Shown: positions 9,843-23,104, numbered from the stretch's first letter. The stretch: 64,000 bases of DNA from Tragulus kanchil (GCA_022376925.1 JAIOJX010000002.1:134984831-135048830); one strand, 5' to 3'. Translations and numbers: made by a program. Notes: generated from the sequence alone by a model not told the origin.

Positions 9843-11797
9843 ACATCATGTCCTACACCCACAGTTTGTACAAGGAACTGGAACCCCACCCAGGCGTTGT
9901 GTGGGCTAAGTGAGAATTTGAATCAAGAAGAAATTGGATTATTCTATGTTCTTGGTCAGGTGAATTCTTCTTAGAAAATATCTTTGCGTCTCCATGCAAT
10001 TTGAACCAGTTTTTTTTTTTTCCATTCTGAAGCATTAATATAGTAAGAGGCACAAACTTTAACAAATCACAATAACATTTTAACCATGTATTCATCCATA
10101 TAATCAACCCCCAAACAGGCCTGGCTAAAATATGAAGCTAAGATGTTCCTTCATGTAATGAACATATCAAGTGTTCAAAGAATTTGCAGGATCTTCTGCT
10201 TTCTGATTGGGAAGACACATGCAGTGGAGAGCATCCGTCTTCTGCTGGAATGAAGGCGTACAGCCATCTCCTGCTGAGTATCTCCTGTCTCTCAAAGCCT
10301 CAGCAGCCTCATTTTTTTGGTCCTTTAAGTGTCAAAGGATAACTGGGTGGGAGAGAGCCACTAAGAGTCTTGAGAGAATGTGGCTATTTTGTACAAAAAG
10401 AAGAGAATGCTCCAGAGGGACATGACAGCTGTCTGCAAATATCTAAAGGGCTGTCATATGGAAGAGATTTGAAATGTTCGATGTAGCCTCAAGAGGACAG
10501 AAGTAGGAGCTAGAGGAAAACAGGCTTTACCTCAATGCAAGTTACTATTCAATATGGCATTGGAAACCCTCAGAGGTTATAAGTTGTCTACCACCCCAAA
10601 TATTCAAGTATAAGAAAACGACATCAATTATTTCTAGACTTAACTAACCGTCAGACACCAGGAGCTTTAAAAATATATTACCAACTTCCCCATGGTCTCT
10701 GGAGTGATAAGGCTGCAATTTGGTAGATGTTTTGATGCTTACAGGATTCTAGGGATGATATGATAAAATCTCAGACAAAAATGGCACATATGTAGACCAT
10801 GGTTCAGTTATTTCCAGTTCTTCTTCCTCTTTGATGTAAGCCTTGGAATTCACAATTAAACACTAATTTAGGCCTCCCTCATTAGGGCCTAAAACTCCTG
10901 AATCCTTGCTCAGAATTTCTCAACTGATGGTTTCTCTTTTCTCCAACATCATGTCCTACACCCACAGTTTGTACAAGGAACTGGAACCCCACCCAGGCGT
11001 TGTGTGGGCTAAGTGAGAATTTGAATCAAGAAGAAATTGGATTATTCTATGTTCTTGGTCAGGTGAATTCTTCTTAGAAAATATCTTTGCGTCTCCATGC
11101 AATTTGAACCAGTTTTTTTTTTTTTTTCCATTCTGAAGCATTAATATAGTAAGAGGCACAAACTTTAACAAATCACAATAACATTTTAACCATGTATTCA
11201 TCCATATAATCAACCCCCAAACAGGCCTGGCTAAAATATGAAGCTAAGATGTTCCTTCATGTAATGAACATATCAAGTGTTCAAAGAATTTGCAGGATCT
11301 TCTGCTTTCTGATTGGGAAGACACATGCAGTGGAGAGCATCCGTCTTCTGCTGGAATGAAGGCGTACAGCCATCTCCTGCTGAGTATCTCCTGTCTCTCA
11401 AAGCCTCAGCAGCCTCATTTTTTTGGTCCTTTAAGTGTCAAAGGATAACTGGGTGGGAGAGAGCCACTAAGAGTCTTGAGAGAATGTGGCTATTTTGTAC
11501 AAAAAGAAGAGAATGCTCCAGAGGGACATGACAGCTGTCTGCAAATATCTAAAGGGCTGTCATATGGAAGAGATTTGAAATGTTCGATGTAGCCTCAAGA
11601 GGACAGAAGTAGGAGCTAGAGGAAAACAGGCTTTACCTCAATGCAAGTTACTATTCAATATGGCATTGGAAACCCTCAGAGGTTATAAGTTGTCTACCAC
11701 CCCAAATATTCAAGTATAAGAAAACGACATCAATTATTTCTAGACTTAACTAACCGTCAGACACCAGGAGCTTTAAAAATATATTACCAACTCCCCA
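9604..11797. repeat. Tandem duplication D5
   Basis: Copy A is 9604-10691 and copy B is 10707-11797. A T run near 10011 is a few bases shorter than its partner near 11114. The opening 239 bases are also in D4, giving three copies (8440-8679, 9604-9842, 10707-10945). Confidence 0.93.
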
Positions 11798-11997
11798 CAA
11801 CTAGGTTCTTTGCCTCCATGGGTCTGCGGTGGATCACTTAGAATCTCAATTTTGTAGAAGTCTTCAAAGCAATTATGGTATTAAGGCCAACACATATTGA
11901 GTACATACAATGTGTGATAGGAAGGATTACATCTCTCAAGTGAGAGAAGTGATGTTTCTAGTTTTCATTTCTGTAACTCACCAGAAGGTCATATATA

Positions 11998-12185
11998 TTT
12001 AGCACTTATTATGTGCTAAGAATTTTGAAAAATTAACTCTTTCATCTTCAAAGGCTCTCAGTGTTTCGCATAAAAGTAGTAGCTTCATTTTACAGATGAG
12101 AAAACTGAGGCCAAGAGACATTGTATAGCTTGTCCAAGGTCACATATCTAAACCCAGCAGACACTGCTTCACCTAAGCCATGTTG
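11998..12185 (+). mobile_element. MIR SINE remnant
   Basis: Carries agcacttattatgtgctaag, then ttcattttacagatgag, aaaactgaggcc and cttgtccaaggtcacat in order, the MIR core signature. Confidence 0.75.
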
Positions 12186-12630
12186 CTCCACTGAGCACTT
12201 GCTAGAGAACATTAGTTCATGCTCTAGTGGATAAGTGGCTTCTGGTACAAATATGAGCTTGTGAGAATGCCCGAACACTTGGGTCTTTCCATTAAGAAAC
12301 TCCAGATCCCAGCATGCCTGTGCAGGGTCCACAAGGGGGCAGGAGCCTCCAGACAGGCAAAAACTCAGAGGCTGTAAAGGGCACTGTTTGAATGAAAAAA
12401 CAATTGACCTAGGTAGAGACACCCACACTGGGAAACCGGAAGGAATGCCTGACTCATTAGCTGGAAAGCACGCACGGCGGGGCCCCAACCTGCTGTGTGC
12501 ATTCCATGGTGGCATGTGAATTTGAATAAGAACACGTTCCATATGGGATTCTGTCTTTAAGAATCCTCTAGAAGTCATAGGGAGCCTCAGTGTATTTAGA
12601 CAACAGAAAGACCACTGGCCTGGCCGTAAG

Positions 12631-12850
12631 GAGGCTGCCGTTGCTCAGTCGCTTCAGTCGTGCCTGACTCTGGGCGACCCTGTGGACTGTCGCCCACCAG
12701 GCTCCTCCGTCCATGGACTTCTCTAGGCAAGAACACTGGAGTGGGTTGCCAAGCCCTCCTCCAGGGGATCGTCCCGACCCGGGGATCGATCGAACCCATG
12801 TCTCCTGCCTGGCAGGCAGATTCATTACCACTGAGCCAGCAGAGAAGCCC
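12631..12850 (-). mobile_element. Bov-tA SINE (D6 copy A)
   Basis: Reverse Bov-tA: gttgctcagtcgcttcag, ccatggacttct, gcaagaacactggagtgggttgcc, ccaggggatcgtcccgaccc, ggcaggcagattcattaccactgagcca, gagaagccc. CpG-rich and little diverged, so relatively young. Confidence 0.92.
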
Positions 12851-13099
12851 AGTAAGGAGGCTACTGAGTACTAAGCACACTCCTATCTTTAACAGTTCTG
12901 TGAATTGTGTATGTGATTTTCTCCTTTGGACCTCAGTGTACCTAGTTCTAAAGTGAGAGCTTCAGATAAAATTTGGAAGGAACAACCAAACATCCTCGTG
13001 GACCAGGCAGGTTGTGTAAAGCATGAAACAAGCATTTTACAGTCCTCTTGCCTCAGTGATACTGTTGTGGGAAAAGGAGTAGCAGAGCTTATGCCACAT

Positions 13100-13244
13100 C
13101 CATGGCCCTCTCCAGACAAGAATACTGGAGTGATTGCCATTCCCTTCTCCAGGGGATCTTCCTGACCCAGGGATCGAACCCATCTCTCTTGGGTCTCCTG
13201 CAATGGCAGGCGGATTCTTTACCACTAGGGCCACCTGGGAAGCC
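13100..13244 (-). mobile_element. Partial Bov-tA SINE (D6 copy A)
   Basis: Reverse Bov-tA lacking its tail end: starts at ccatggccctctcc and runs through gaatactggagtg, ccaggggatcttcctgaccc, ggattctttaccactagggccacctgggaagcc. Duplicate at 14189-14333. Confidence 0.88.
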
Positions 13245-13725
13245 AGTGAGAAGATATACAGTCCCTGAAACTTGGTCTCAGTGTGGGGGTAAGAGAGAGT
13301 GGTAGGGACTGTGGCAAATTGGAGATAATTGCTATGCGGCTTGATTTGATTTTTACTCAGCTTGACCCAATATTCCGAGTTTTTAAAAGCCAAATGTATA
13401 ATCTCCTGATTTGTAAAATGTGGGCACCTAGTTTAACTTTATAAACGCACAGTACCAGCCAAACCGAACTTCATTTATGGCCGAATTTGACCCATGGGCT
13501 GCCTTTTGAGTCCTTAAAATGATCTCAAAGGTCCTTTAAATGCTAATTTCTGATAGTTTCATTTTGATTCCTGAGTTGTTCTTCATTAAGTCAACAACAA
13601 ACTTTTCAACTCATTAAAAATCGCTACTAAGAAAAGCAACCTCTCTTTGAATTTTAGGACAGGGAACTTAGAATTATGAAAAGAGGTTAAATTGCATTTC
13701 TGTACATCGGCCCTTGCGCCCCAAG

Positions 13726-13939
13726 GAGGCTGCCGTTGCTCAGGCTTCAGTCGTGCCTGACTCTGGGCGACCCTGTGGACTGTCGCCCACCAGGCTCCTC
13801 CGTCCATGGACTTCTAGGCAAGAACACTGGAGTGGGTTGCCAAGCCCTCCTCCGGGGATCGTCCCGACCCGGGATCGATCGAACCCATGTCTCCTGCCTG
13901 GCAGGCAGATTCATTACCACTGAGCCAGCAGAGAAGCCC
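13726..13939 (-). mobile_element. Bov-tA SINE (D6 copy B)
   Basis: Same insertion as 12631-12850, with several single-base losses near the junction. Not an independent integration. Confidence 0.88.
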
Positions 13940-14188
13940 AGTAAGGAGGCTACTGAGTACTAAGCACACTCCTATCTTTAACAGTTCTGTGAATTGTGTA
14001 TGTGATTTTCTCCTTTGGACCTCAGTGTACCTAGTTCTAAAGTGAGAGCTTCAGATAAAATTTGGAAGGAACAACCAAACATCCTCGTGGACCAGGCAGG
14101 TTGTGTAAAGCATGAAACAAGCATTTTACAGTCCTCTTGCCTCAGTGATACTGTTGTGGGAAAAGGAGTAGCAGAGCTTATGCCACAT

Positions 14189-14333
14189 CCATGGCCCTCT
14201 CCAGACAAGAATACTGGAGTGATTGCCATTCCCTTCTCCAGGGGATCTTCCTGACCCAGGGATCGAACCCATCTCTCTTGGGTCTCCTGCAATGGCAGGC
14301 GGATTCTTTACCACTAGGGCCACCTGGGAAGCC
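14189..14333 (-). mobile_element. Partial Bov-tA SINE (D6 copy B)
   Basis: Same insertion as 13100-13244, seen again through duplication D6. Confidence 0.86.
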
Positions 14334-14469
14334 AGTGAGAAGATATACAGTCCCTGAAACTTGGTCTCAGTGTGGGGGTAAGAGAGAGTGGTAGGGACTG
14401 TGGCAAATTGGAGATAATTGCTATGCGGCTTGATTTGATTTTTACTCAGCTTGACCCAATATTCCGAGT

Positions 14470-16734
14470 TTTTAAAAGCCAAATGTATAATCTCCTGATT
14501 TGTAAAATGTGGGCACCTAGTTTAACTTTATAAACGCACAGTACCAGCCAAACCGAACTTCATTTATGGCCGAATTTGACCCATGGGCTGCCTTTTGAGT
14601 CCTTAAAATGATCTCAAAGGTCCTTTAAATGCTAATTTCTGATAGTTTCATTTTTGATTCCTGAGTTGTTCTTCATTAAGTCAACAACAAACTTTTTCAA
14701 CTCATTAAAAAAATCGCTACTAAGAAAAGCAACCTCTCTTTGAATTTTAGGACAGGGAACTTAGAATTATGAAAAAGAGGTTCAATAAATTGCTATTTCT
14801 GTACAGATGGGGCTGGATGACATCAAACATCTGGCTGAAAAACTGAAAAAAAAAAATTAGCCAGTCATTAGAAGTTCCCCCATATTTCCAAATCTCCAGA
14901 TGGTTCACTTTTTCAGCCAGATGGGGTTCCAGCTTTATTTATGTGTTCAGAAGCCTTCGGGCGAAGCTTCAGAGATGTGACTGAGGACAGGGATGGGAGA
15001 AGGACATAAGCGTTTTCTAGGTACCAAGCCCATTCTGGGTGTTTTCACCTATTTTAGCTTATAATTTTCACATCTCCTATCTGCCCCCAGTAGAATATAA
15101 ACTCCATGAGGATGGGTATTCTTCTCTGTTGGGGGCATTACTATATCTCTAAAGCTTAGAAACACTACCAAGTAGTCCTTTCTGCTCCTTTATCCTGTTG
15201 ATTACTGTTGAACCTTCTCTTAGAGGTGGGTGCAGAATGCATCCCAACTCTCATTTCCACTCCTGACCTCCTCTTTGCTTCTTTCTGTCCACTTTTTCCC
15301 TTGATATCAAAGTCCCAGAGACAGACAAAAGAGACAAAGGAGCTGGAGTCTTAGGGTAGGATGGGAGAGATGGGCCATGACTGTGTTTGGGGGCAGGTCA
15401 GGACTGGGGAAGTGGCGAAGGCTGAGGAGTGAGTGTGACTAACATTGAGCCAGAATATGTTTGTATAGACGTCCTAGTGTTAACATGTTGAAATACTTCT
15501 CTCTCTTTGGATAAACAGTATCTGCTGGTTCCCCTCATTGATGAATGAAAGAAAATTTGACATAAGCTCACTGTGTATTTTAGGAGAACTATAGTTTTAA
15601 CAATTTGAACTTTTAAAAGCTGTATAATCTCCTGATTAAGTGGGCATAGCTTTATAAACGCACAGTACCAGCCAAACCGAACTTCATTTATGGCCGAATT
15701 TGACCCATGGGCTGCCTTTTGAGTCCTTAAAATGATCTCAAAGGTCCTTTAAATGCTAATTTCTGATAGTTTCATTTTTGATTCCTGAGTTGTTCTTCAT
15801 TAAGTCAACAACAAACTTTTTCAACTCATTAAAAAAATCGCTACTAAGAAAAGCAACCTCTCTTTGAATTTTAGGACAGGGAACTTAGAATTATGAAAAA
15901 GAGGTTCAATAAATTGCTATTTCTGTACAGATGGGGCTGGATGACATCAAACATCTGGCTGAAAAACTGAAAAAAAAAAATTAGCCAGTCATTAGAAGTT
16001 CCCCCATATTTCCAAATCTCCAGATGGTTCACTTTTTCAGCCAGATGGGGTTCCAGCTTTATTTATGTGTTCAGAAGCCTTCGGGCGAAGCTTCAGAGAT
16101 GTGACTGAGGACAGGGATGGGAGAAGGACATAAGCGTTTTCTAGGTACCAAGCCCATTCTGGGTGTTTTCACCTATTTTAGCTTATAATTTTCACATCTC
16201 CTATCTGCCCCCAGTAGAATATAAACTCCATGAGGATGGGTATTCTTCTCTGTTGGGGGCATTACTATATCTCTAAAGCTTAGAAACACTACCAAGTAGT
16301 CCTTTCTGCTCCTTTATCCTGTTGATTACTGTTGAACCTTCTCTTAGAGGTGGGTGCAGAATGCATCCCAACTCTCATTTCCACTCCTGACCTCCTCTTT
16401 GCTTCTTTCTGTCCACTTTTTCCCTTGATATCAAAGTCCCAGAGACAGACAAAAGAGACAAAGGAGCTGGAGTCTTAGGGTAGGATGGGAGAGATGGGCC
16501 ATGACTGTGTTTGGGGGCAGGTCAGGACTGGGGAAGTGGCGAAGGCTGAGGAGTGAGTGTGACTAACATTGAGCCAGAATATGTTTGTATAGACGTCCTA
16601 GTGTTAACATGTTGAAATACTTCTCTCTCTTTGGATAAACAGTATCTGCTGGTTCCCCTCATTGATGAATGAAAGAAAATTTGACATAAGCTCACTGTGT
16701 ATTTTAGGAGAACTATAGTTTTAACAATTTGAAC
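14470..16734. repeat. Tandem duplication D7
   Basis: Copy A is 14470-15610 and copy B is 15611-16734; the copies abut. Copy B's first 45 bases are a squeezed version of copy A (about 17 bases lost between ttttaaaagc and tttataaacg). The stretch starting ttttaaaagc at 13381 makes this a third copy together with D6. Confidence 0.95.
15090..15180 (+). mobile_element. L2-like LINE tail remnant
   Basis: agaatataaactccatgaggatgggtattc resembles the L2 3' end signature (gaatgtaagctccatgagggcaggg). Duplicate at about 16213-16303. Confidence 0.5.
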
Positions 16735-16773
16735 ATTATACTCCAACATGTAAAATTATTCCCAACAAAACCA
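16644..16773. repeat. Diverged 130-base repeat, copy 1
   Basis: From tctgctggttcccctca to attcccaacaaaacca. It matches 17574-17703 at roughly four positions in five, in the same orientation, about 930 bases apart. The divergence sets it apart from the near-identical artefact duplications, so this is a genuine older repeat. Family unknown to me. Confidence 0.65.
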
Positions 16774-17573
16774 AGTCCCTCTCCAAGCCCCCACCACTAG
16801 CCCTTCATGGAACCTCTCAAACATCCATAAAATCCACCAGTCAAAGTTTCAAACCTGGCCCAGCAGGGCCATTATGATCATGTATCAGCACTAAGGAAGT
16901 AGCCATTCTAATTGGCTCATCTTATGTTCAGTATTTTTGAATCTTACTTTTAGTTGCAGCATCCTTGATGGAAAGAATGGCTCTTTTTTCTACCTCAAAC
17001 CCAGGCTTCCACCTTCTAGGATTCTATCATCTGAGGAAGTAGATAGCCTGGAAATACTTTTTGTTTCATCATTTGAGATGTTGTCTCTGGACTGGAATAA
17101 AGGCCAGTGACCTGCAATCCAGGGTTGAGTCATCAGCGTGGGTTATTAGCATGGATGATTAGTGTGAGTTACGAACATACATGGAGAAAAAGAAAGAAAA
17201 CAAAAAATCAGGCAAAAAGATGAGTGTGCCCTTTTAATATTTAACGTCATAGAGCAGTGTCTGGCAAACTTAAGTGGTTATCTAATTCTCTGGGAGTGTA
17301 TCTTTGTTTGACTTATTTTTTGTTGTAGATTCAGGCCTAGTTGTATAGTTAGACATTAGCTTGTAGAAAACTTGGGTAGATGCACATATGTATTTTTTTG
17401 TTCAGTAGAGGTACAAATGGTTTCTGTTTATTAGAGGAGATAACTCCAAATGTTGTGGACAGTTGCCCATCCCCTAGGACATTGGTCAGTTTTATATATA
17501 ACTTAACAGTATTATTTCCATTTTTCATTAAAAAAAAACCATATAGCATCTTTCTTTGAGCCAGCTTTGTCAT

Positions 17574-17703
17574 TCTGCTGGTTCCTCTCACTGATGAATT
17601 AAATAAAATTTGACATAAGCTCACTGTATAGTTTAGGAGAATTGTGTTTTTAACAATTTGATCATTCTACTGCAAAATGTGAAAGTATTCCCAAATAAAA
17701 CCA
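17574..17703. repeat. Diverged 130-base repeat, copy 2
   Basis: Partner of 16644-16773; shares aaatttgacataagctcact and ttaacaatttga blocks with scattered substitutions. Confidence 0.65.
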
Positions 17704-17704
17704 C

Positions 17705-19964
17705 TGTTCATGAAGTTAAAAAGAAGCCTACAAAACTCCAGAGTTGTTTTGCTTTTCCGTCATCCTATGCCAGGGGTCCTTTTCAGTAAAGGAGAAAATA
17801 GGTCTTTAATAATTTATGGGAGACCACAAAGAATATTAGATAATAGTAGGGGTTTTGAGGTCAGTTAGATGTGGTTTCTTACCCGAATCCTGCCATTTTC
17901 TGGCTACAAGACTTTGGAGATTACTAACCCACTGAGCATGAGTTTCTTTACCTGTACAACAAGTAAGCAAAAGTAGCAAGCAGTTTCATCTGTTTCTCTT
18001 GGTTCTTAGTTTATGTCTCATGGTTCTTTCACACCTCTAAATAATATGTTGATCAGTAGTCCTTGATTCATGCAGTTTAGACAAGATGAGTTTTCTAAGA
18101 CAAATGATGTTTGTTTTCTTATACCACACCCTCCCTTCCAATACTTCTGGTTCCCCAAGGAGTTACCTGTGGCTTCTAAGAAGAATTATTCATAAGATTG
18201 AGGGCAACTGGCATCTCATTCTCGGACTGGATACTAGGTTAGGCAGCACAACTGCTCATCTGTTAATGAGCATATTTTAGCAAGGACGTCAGAAGGCAAG
18301 ATCAGGGCTAAGAGAGAGAATTGCTGTGAGGCAGCTTGCTCATAATGAAGAGATCTTATGTGTTGAGTGGATCTGTGGTAGATACTTGAGAGCATATGCT
18401 GATTTGCCAGTATCCCACTCAAGAGAGAAGCCTGTTAGGCCGGTAGACCCTAGACAGGGCTATGTGCTATTCATAAAGATGTTGCCTTATACAAGGCTCC
18501 TTGGCCTAGGGGCAAAGCAGGGGCTAAGACTCATCCCATACTCCACTCCCCAAACCATGCATATATTGTTCCAGTCCTGAGTCTATCCAAAGGGAGAAGG
18601 ACCTTTCAAAACATAAAGGTTCTGTTTGGGGTAACTGCAGGCCCAGCAGCATGAGGCCATGAGTTGTCAGTGATGAGAATCAAGGTAGTGATGGAAAAGA
18701 CTGACCAGGCTCAGGTTTCTCACACTGGGGAAGAAAGTTGCAACAAGAAGGTCCACAGTGTCCTCCAATAACCAATGCGTATACTTCTACTGGAAAGGCT
18801 ATGTGTAGACTCCTACGTGCAGAGAACTTGACCATTGTTCATGAAGTTAAAGAAGCCTACAAAACTCCAGAGTTGTTTTGCTTTTCCGTCATCCTATGCC
18901 AGGGGTCCTTTTCAGTAAAGGAGAAAATAGGTCTTTAATAATTTATGGGAGACCACAAAGAATATTAGATAATAGTAGGGGTTTTGAGGTCAGTTAGATG
19001 TGGTTTCTTACCCGAATCCTGCCATTTTCTGGCTACAAGACTTTGGAGATTACTAACCCACTGAGCATGAGTTTCTTTACCTGTACAACAAGTAAGCAAA
19101 AGTAGCAAGCAGTTTCATCTGTTTCTCTTGGTTCTTAGTTTATGTCTCATGGTTCTTTCACACCTCTAAATAATATGTTGATCAGTAGTCCTTGATTCAT
19201 GCAGTTTAGACAAGATGAGTTTTCTAAGACAAATGATGTTTGTTTTCTTATACCACACCCTCCCTTCCAATACTTCTGGTTCCCCAAGGAGTTACCTGTG
19301 GCTTCTAAGAAGAATTATTCATAAGATTGAGGGCAACTGGCATCTCATTCTCGGACTGGATACTAGGTTAGGCAGCACAACTGCTCATCTGTTAATGAGC
19401 ATATTTTAGCAAGGACGTCAGAAGGCAAGATCAGGGCTAAGAGAGAGAATTGCTGTGAGGCAGCTTGCTCATAATGAAGAGATCTTATGTGTTGAGTGGA
19501 TCTGTGGTAGATACTTGAGAGCATATGCTGATTTGCCAGTATCCCACTCAAGAGAGAAGCCTGTTAGGCCGGTAGACCCTAGACAGGGCTATGTGCTATT
19601 CATAAAGATGTTGCCTTATACAAGGCTCCTTGGCCTAGGGGCAAAGCAGGGGCTAAGACTCATCCCATACTCCACTCCCCAAACCATGCATATATTGTTC
19701 CAGTCCTGAGTCTATCCAAAGGGAGAAGGACCTTTCAAAACATAAAGGTTCTGTTTGGGGTAACTGCAGGCCCAGCAGCATGAGGCCATGAGTTGTCAGT
19801 GATGAGAATCAAGGTAGTGATGGAAAAGACTGACCAGGCTCAGGTTTCTCACACTGGGGAAGAAAGTTGCAACAAGAAGGTCCACAGTGTCCTCCAATAA
19901 CCAATGCGTATACTTCTACTGGAAAGGCTATGTGTAGACTCCTACGTGCAGAGAACTTGACCAT
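17705..19964. repeat. Tandem duplication D8
   Basis: Copy A is 17705-18835 and copy B is 18836-19964; the copies abut at tgttcatgaag. One short A-run difference (gttaaaaagaag/gttaaagaag) near the start. Probable unmerged overlap. Confidence 0.94.
17850..17970 (-). mobile_element. MIR SINE remnant (D8 copy A)
   Basis: Reverse MIR pattern: gccattttctggctacaagactttgg, then gagcatgagtttctttacctgtac. Duplicate at about 18980-19100. Confidence 0.6.
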
Positions 19965-21749
19965 TAGTGTCAGCTGGATGAACAGTAGCAATGAGCAATA
20001 ATGCTTTGCAAACTCACTGGTTAGATGAAGTGGCATTTTGGCCTTTTCTCTTTCCTGTTCTCAGCCACAGCATACTGAAGATACTCCCAACTAAATGAGG
20101 AAAGAGTAGGGACATAGCTTTGCAATCAGATATGCAATTAGAAGTTTGAACAACTAAAAGTGGCTTGAAAGTTATGAAATCTTCCCAGAATATCACCAAG
20201 AAAATGAAGGATTGGACATAATACAGTTGAAAGTCAAAATAACAGTTTCCTGTTTATATGCCACTTAGTTGAGACTTAATAAATAGGAAATGCGTCATCA
20301 TGCTTTGTCTCTAAGTTCTAAAAATTGAAATCTCAGTGATGTATGTACTATGATACAAAACTGTACTTCAGGATTTGGCCAACTTCAGTCCATGGGTCAA
20401 ATTTGGCCCATGGTCTCTTTTCGTGCAATCCACAAGTTAAGGCTATTTTGTACATTTTCATATTAGAACAATTGTAGAAAAATTTAAAAATATCCCCAAA
20501 TATTTTATGACATAAAAATGATAATAAATTCAATTTTTAAGTAGGTATAACTCTTAATGTTGTCAATTTTAAAATTATGGAAATTTGTTTTCTACTGTTG
20601 TGTTAATACCTACAGAATATCCTCAATTTTTTGCAGAGTCTAAAATATTTACTGTCTGGACAGGGCTATGTGCTATTCATAAAGATGTTGCCTTATACAA
20701 GGCTCCTTGGCCTAGGGGCAAAGCAGGGGCTAAGACTCATCCCATACTCCACTCCCCAAACCATGCATATATTGTTCCAGTCCTGAGTCTATCCAAAGGG
20801 AGAAGGACCTTTCAAAACATAAAGGTTCTGTTTGGGGTAACTGCAGGCCCAGCAGCATGAGGCCATGAGTTGTCAGTGATGAGAATCAAGGTAGTGATGG
20901 AAAAGACTGACCAGGCTCAGGTTTCTCACACTGGGGAAGAAAGTTGCAACAAGAAGGTCCACAGTGTCCTCCAATAACCAATGCGTATACTTCTACTGGA
21001 AAGGCTATGTGTAGACTCCTACGTGCAGAGAACTTGACCATTAGTGTCAGCTGGATGAACAGTAGCAATGAGCAATAATGCTTTGCAAACTCACTGGTTA
21101 GATGAAGTGGCATTTTGGCCTTTTCTCTTTCCTGTTCTCAGCCACAGCATACTGAAGATACTCCCAACTAAATGAGGAAAGAGTAGGGACATAGCTTTGC
21201 AATCAGATATGCAATTAGAAGTTTGAACAACTAAAAGTGGCTTGAAAGTTATGAAATCTTCCCAGAATATCACCAAGAAAATGAAGGATTGGACATAATA
21301 CAGTTGAAAGTCAAAATAACAGTTTCCTGTTTATATGCCACTTAGTTGAGACTTAATAAATAGGAAATGCGTCATCATGCTTTGTCTCTAAGTTCTAAAA
21401 ATTGAAATCTCAGTGATGTATGTACTATGATACAAAACTGTACTTCAGGATTTGGCCAACTTCAGTCCATGGGTCAAATTTGGCCCATGGTCTCTTTTCG
21501 TGCAATCCACAAGTTAAGGCTATTTTGTACATTTTCATATTAGAACAATTGTAGAAAAATTTAAAAATATCCCCAAATATTTTATGACATAAAAATGATA
21601 ATAAATTCAATTTTTAAGTAGGTATAACTCTTAATGTTGTCAATTTTAAAATTATGGAAATTTGTTTTCTCTACTGTTGTGTTAATACCTACAGAATATC
21701 CTCAATTTTGCTGCTTGGCTTGCAGAGTCTAAAATATTTACTGTCTGGA
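19582..21749. repeat. Tandem duplication D9
   Basis: Copy A is 19582-20658 and copy B is 20659-21749; the copies abut. Near its end copy A lacks a block present in B (ctcaattttttgcagag versus ctcaattttgctgcttggcttgcagag). Overlap with D8 makes three copies of the 19582-19964 stretch. Confidence 0.94.
20372..20560. mobile_element. Possible DNA-transposon fossil
   Basis: ggccaacttcagtccatgggtcaaatttggcccatgg recalls an old mammalian interspersed repeat with the motif aaatctggcccat; the matching terminal phrase ggtttgccaatccctgctac is seen at 21767-21786 after copy B. Second copy at about 21449-21637. Family not assigned. Confidence 0.35.
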
Positions 21750-22597
21750 CCCTTAAGAAAAAGTAAGGTTTGCCAATCCCTGCTACATCTCACTGCAGAA
21801 ACATGTAGGAATCTACAATAACATTTTGTTTCTAGAAGTACTGTTTGTTTTCCCAAAAATGTTTAATTGCTTTATTTCTTTCCTTTTTTTCCCCCCTTGT
21901 ACCATTTGCCTTTATCATAGACTATTCATCTGATCAGGTATTATGTTGGGCTCTCTTTTCTTTCCTGAAGAACTCTTATTTAGTTCTTTGCCCAGGCAGT
22001 CCTTTTCCTCCTTCTGAGCCATGAAAAGTTTGAAAGAACGTCAACAAGACCTTCCCCTCTCTAATGGTATCTAAGGAAGGCAGCCCCTGTCCAGGTACAT
22101 AGGGAATAATATATGTTGGGGCTGGCAAGAGAAGAAAGCTTTGGCAGCCTGTGTTCTGATGGTTATGAAAAAGAAAAAAACCCTAAAGACAGACTGAAGG
22201 TAGACTTAACAAGACATGGTTATTGGGTGGTTGAGAGTGAAGAAATTAGGTTCACAAGAGGCAGTTAGTATTGAGAATATAAGTAGAGCTATTCATCCAT
22301 ATAATTCAAAGAATAAATTTCATATGATTACAAAACTTCATGAAAAATATTATGTGAATGAGCATTTTTATAGAAGGAGTTTCATCCTCCCCAAATGTTC
22401 AGAATCACTATTATAGAGTATAGGGCAGAGAAGAAATCTGGGTTGATAATTAGGATCATTCTGGCATAGATGGCAATTGAAGACGTGAAAGTACACAAGA
22501 AGTACCAGAGAAACCCCAGTGACAACAAAGAGGGAAATTGACAGAATCTCCCCTAAGCAACATTACTACTATGGGACAAAGATCAGGGGAAAAAAAA

Positions 22598-22771
22598 GTG
22601 AAAGTATTAGTTGCTCAGTTGTGTCTGACTGTTTTTGATCCCATGAACTTTAGCTCACCATTCTCCTCCACCCATGGAATTCTTCAGGCAAGAATACTGG
22701 CGTGGGTAGGCATTCCCTTCTCCAAGGAATCTTTTGACCCAGGGATTGAACCCAGGCTTTCTGCCTTGCAG
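22598..22771 (-). mobile_element. Bov-tA SINE, diverged
   Basis: Reverse Bov-tA: agtgaaagtattagttgctcag, ggcaagaatactggcgtggg, cccagggattgaacccagg, ending at ctgccttgcag without the tRNA-head end. Outside the duplicated blocks, so a single insertion. Confidence 0.88.
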
Positions 22772-23104
22772 AGATGAAGGAGGAGAAAGAATTCAGGATT
22801 TGGATGCTATTTTGAAGTCTACTGAGACTTGCTCCAAGGTGATGCACATGAGCAGAAATGTCTGGCACTGGAAGCTGTCTGTCTTAGACAGCACCTTGCA
22901 AGGCAGAAACTCATCATCTGTGGGCTATTTCCTGGGTTTGTACAAGGGACCTGCTTCCAGGATAGGTCTGCCCTTCCTCCTGGTGAGGAGGTAAGTAGGT
23001 GAAAAACCAATGTGGGATCCTGGAGGTTGCTTCTAAGGAAGATGCCAAAGGAGATAATGGGTCATGAGAACCCTGAAAAGAGGTGCCAAGGGATAGTCAA
23101 ATAA

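Larger units (their letters stand above)
12628..14805. repeat. Tandem duplication D6
   Basis: Copy A is 12628-13706 and copy B is 13723-14805. Copy B drops bases in its first 140 (tcagtcgcttcag becomes tcaggcttcag; ggggatcgat becomes gggatcgat), while copy A drops homopolymer bases in its last 150 (catttttga to cattttga, a run of seven A to five). Errors thus sit at the outer edges on both sides of the junction. Confidence 0.95.
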
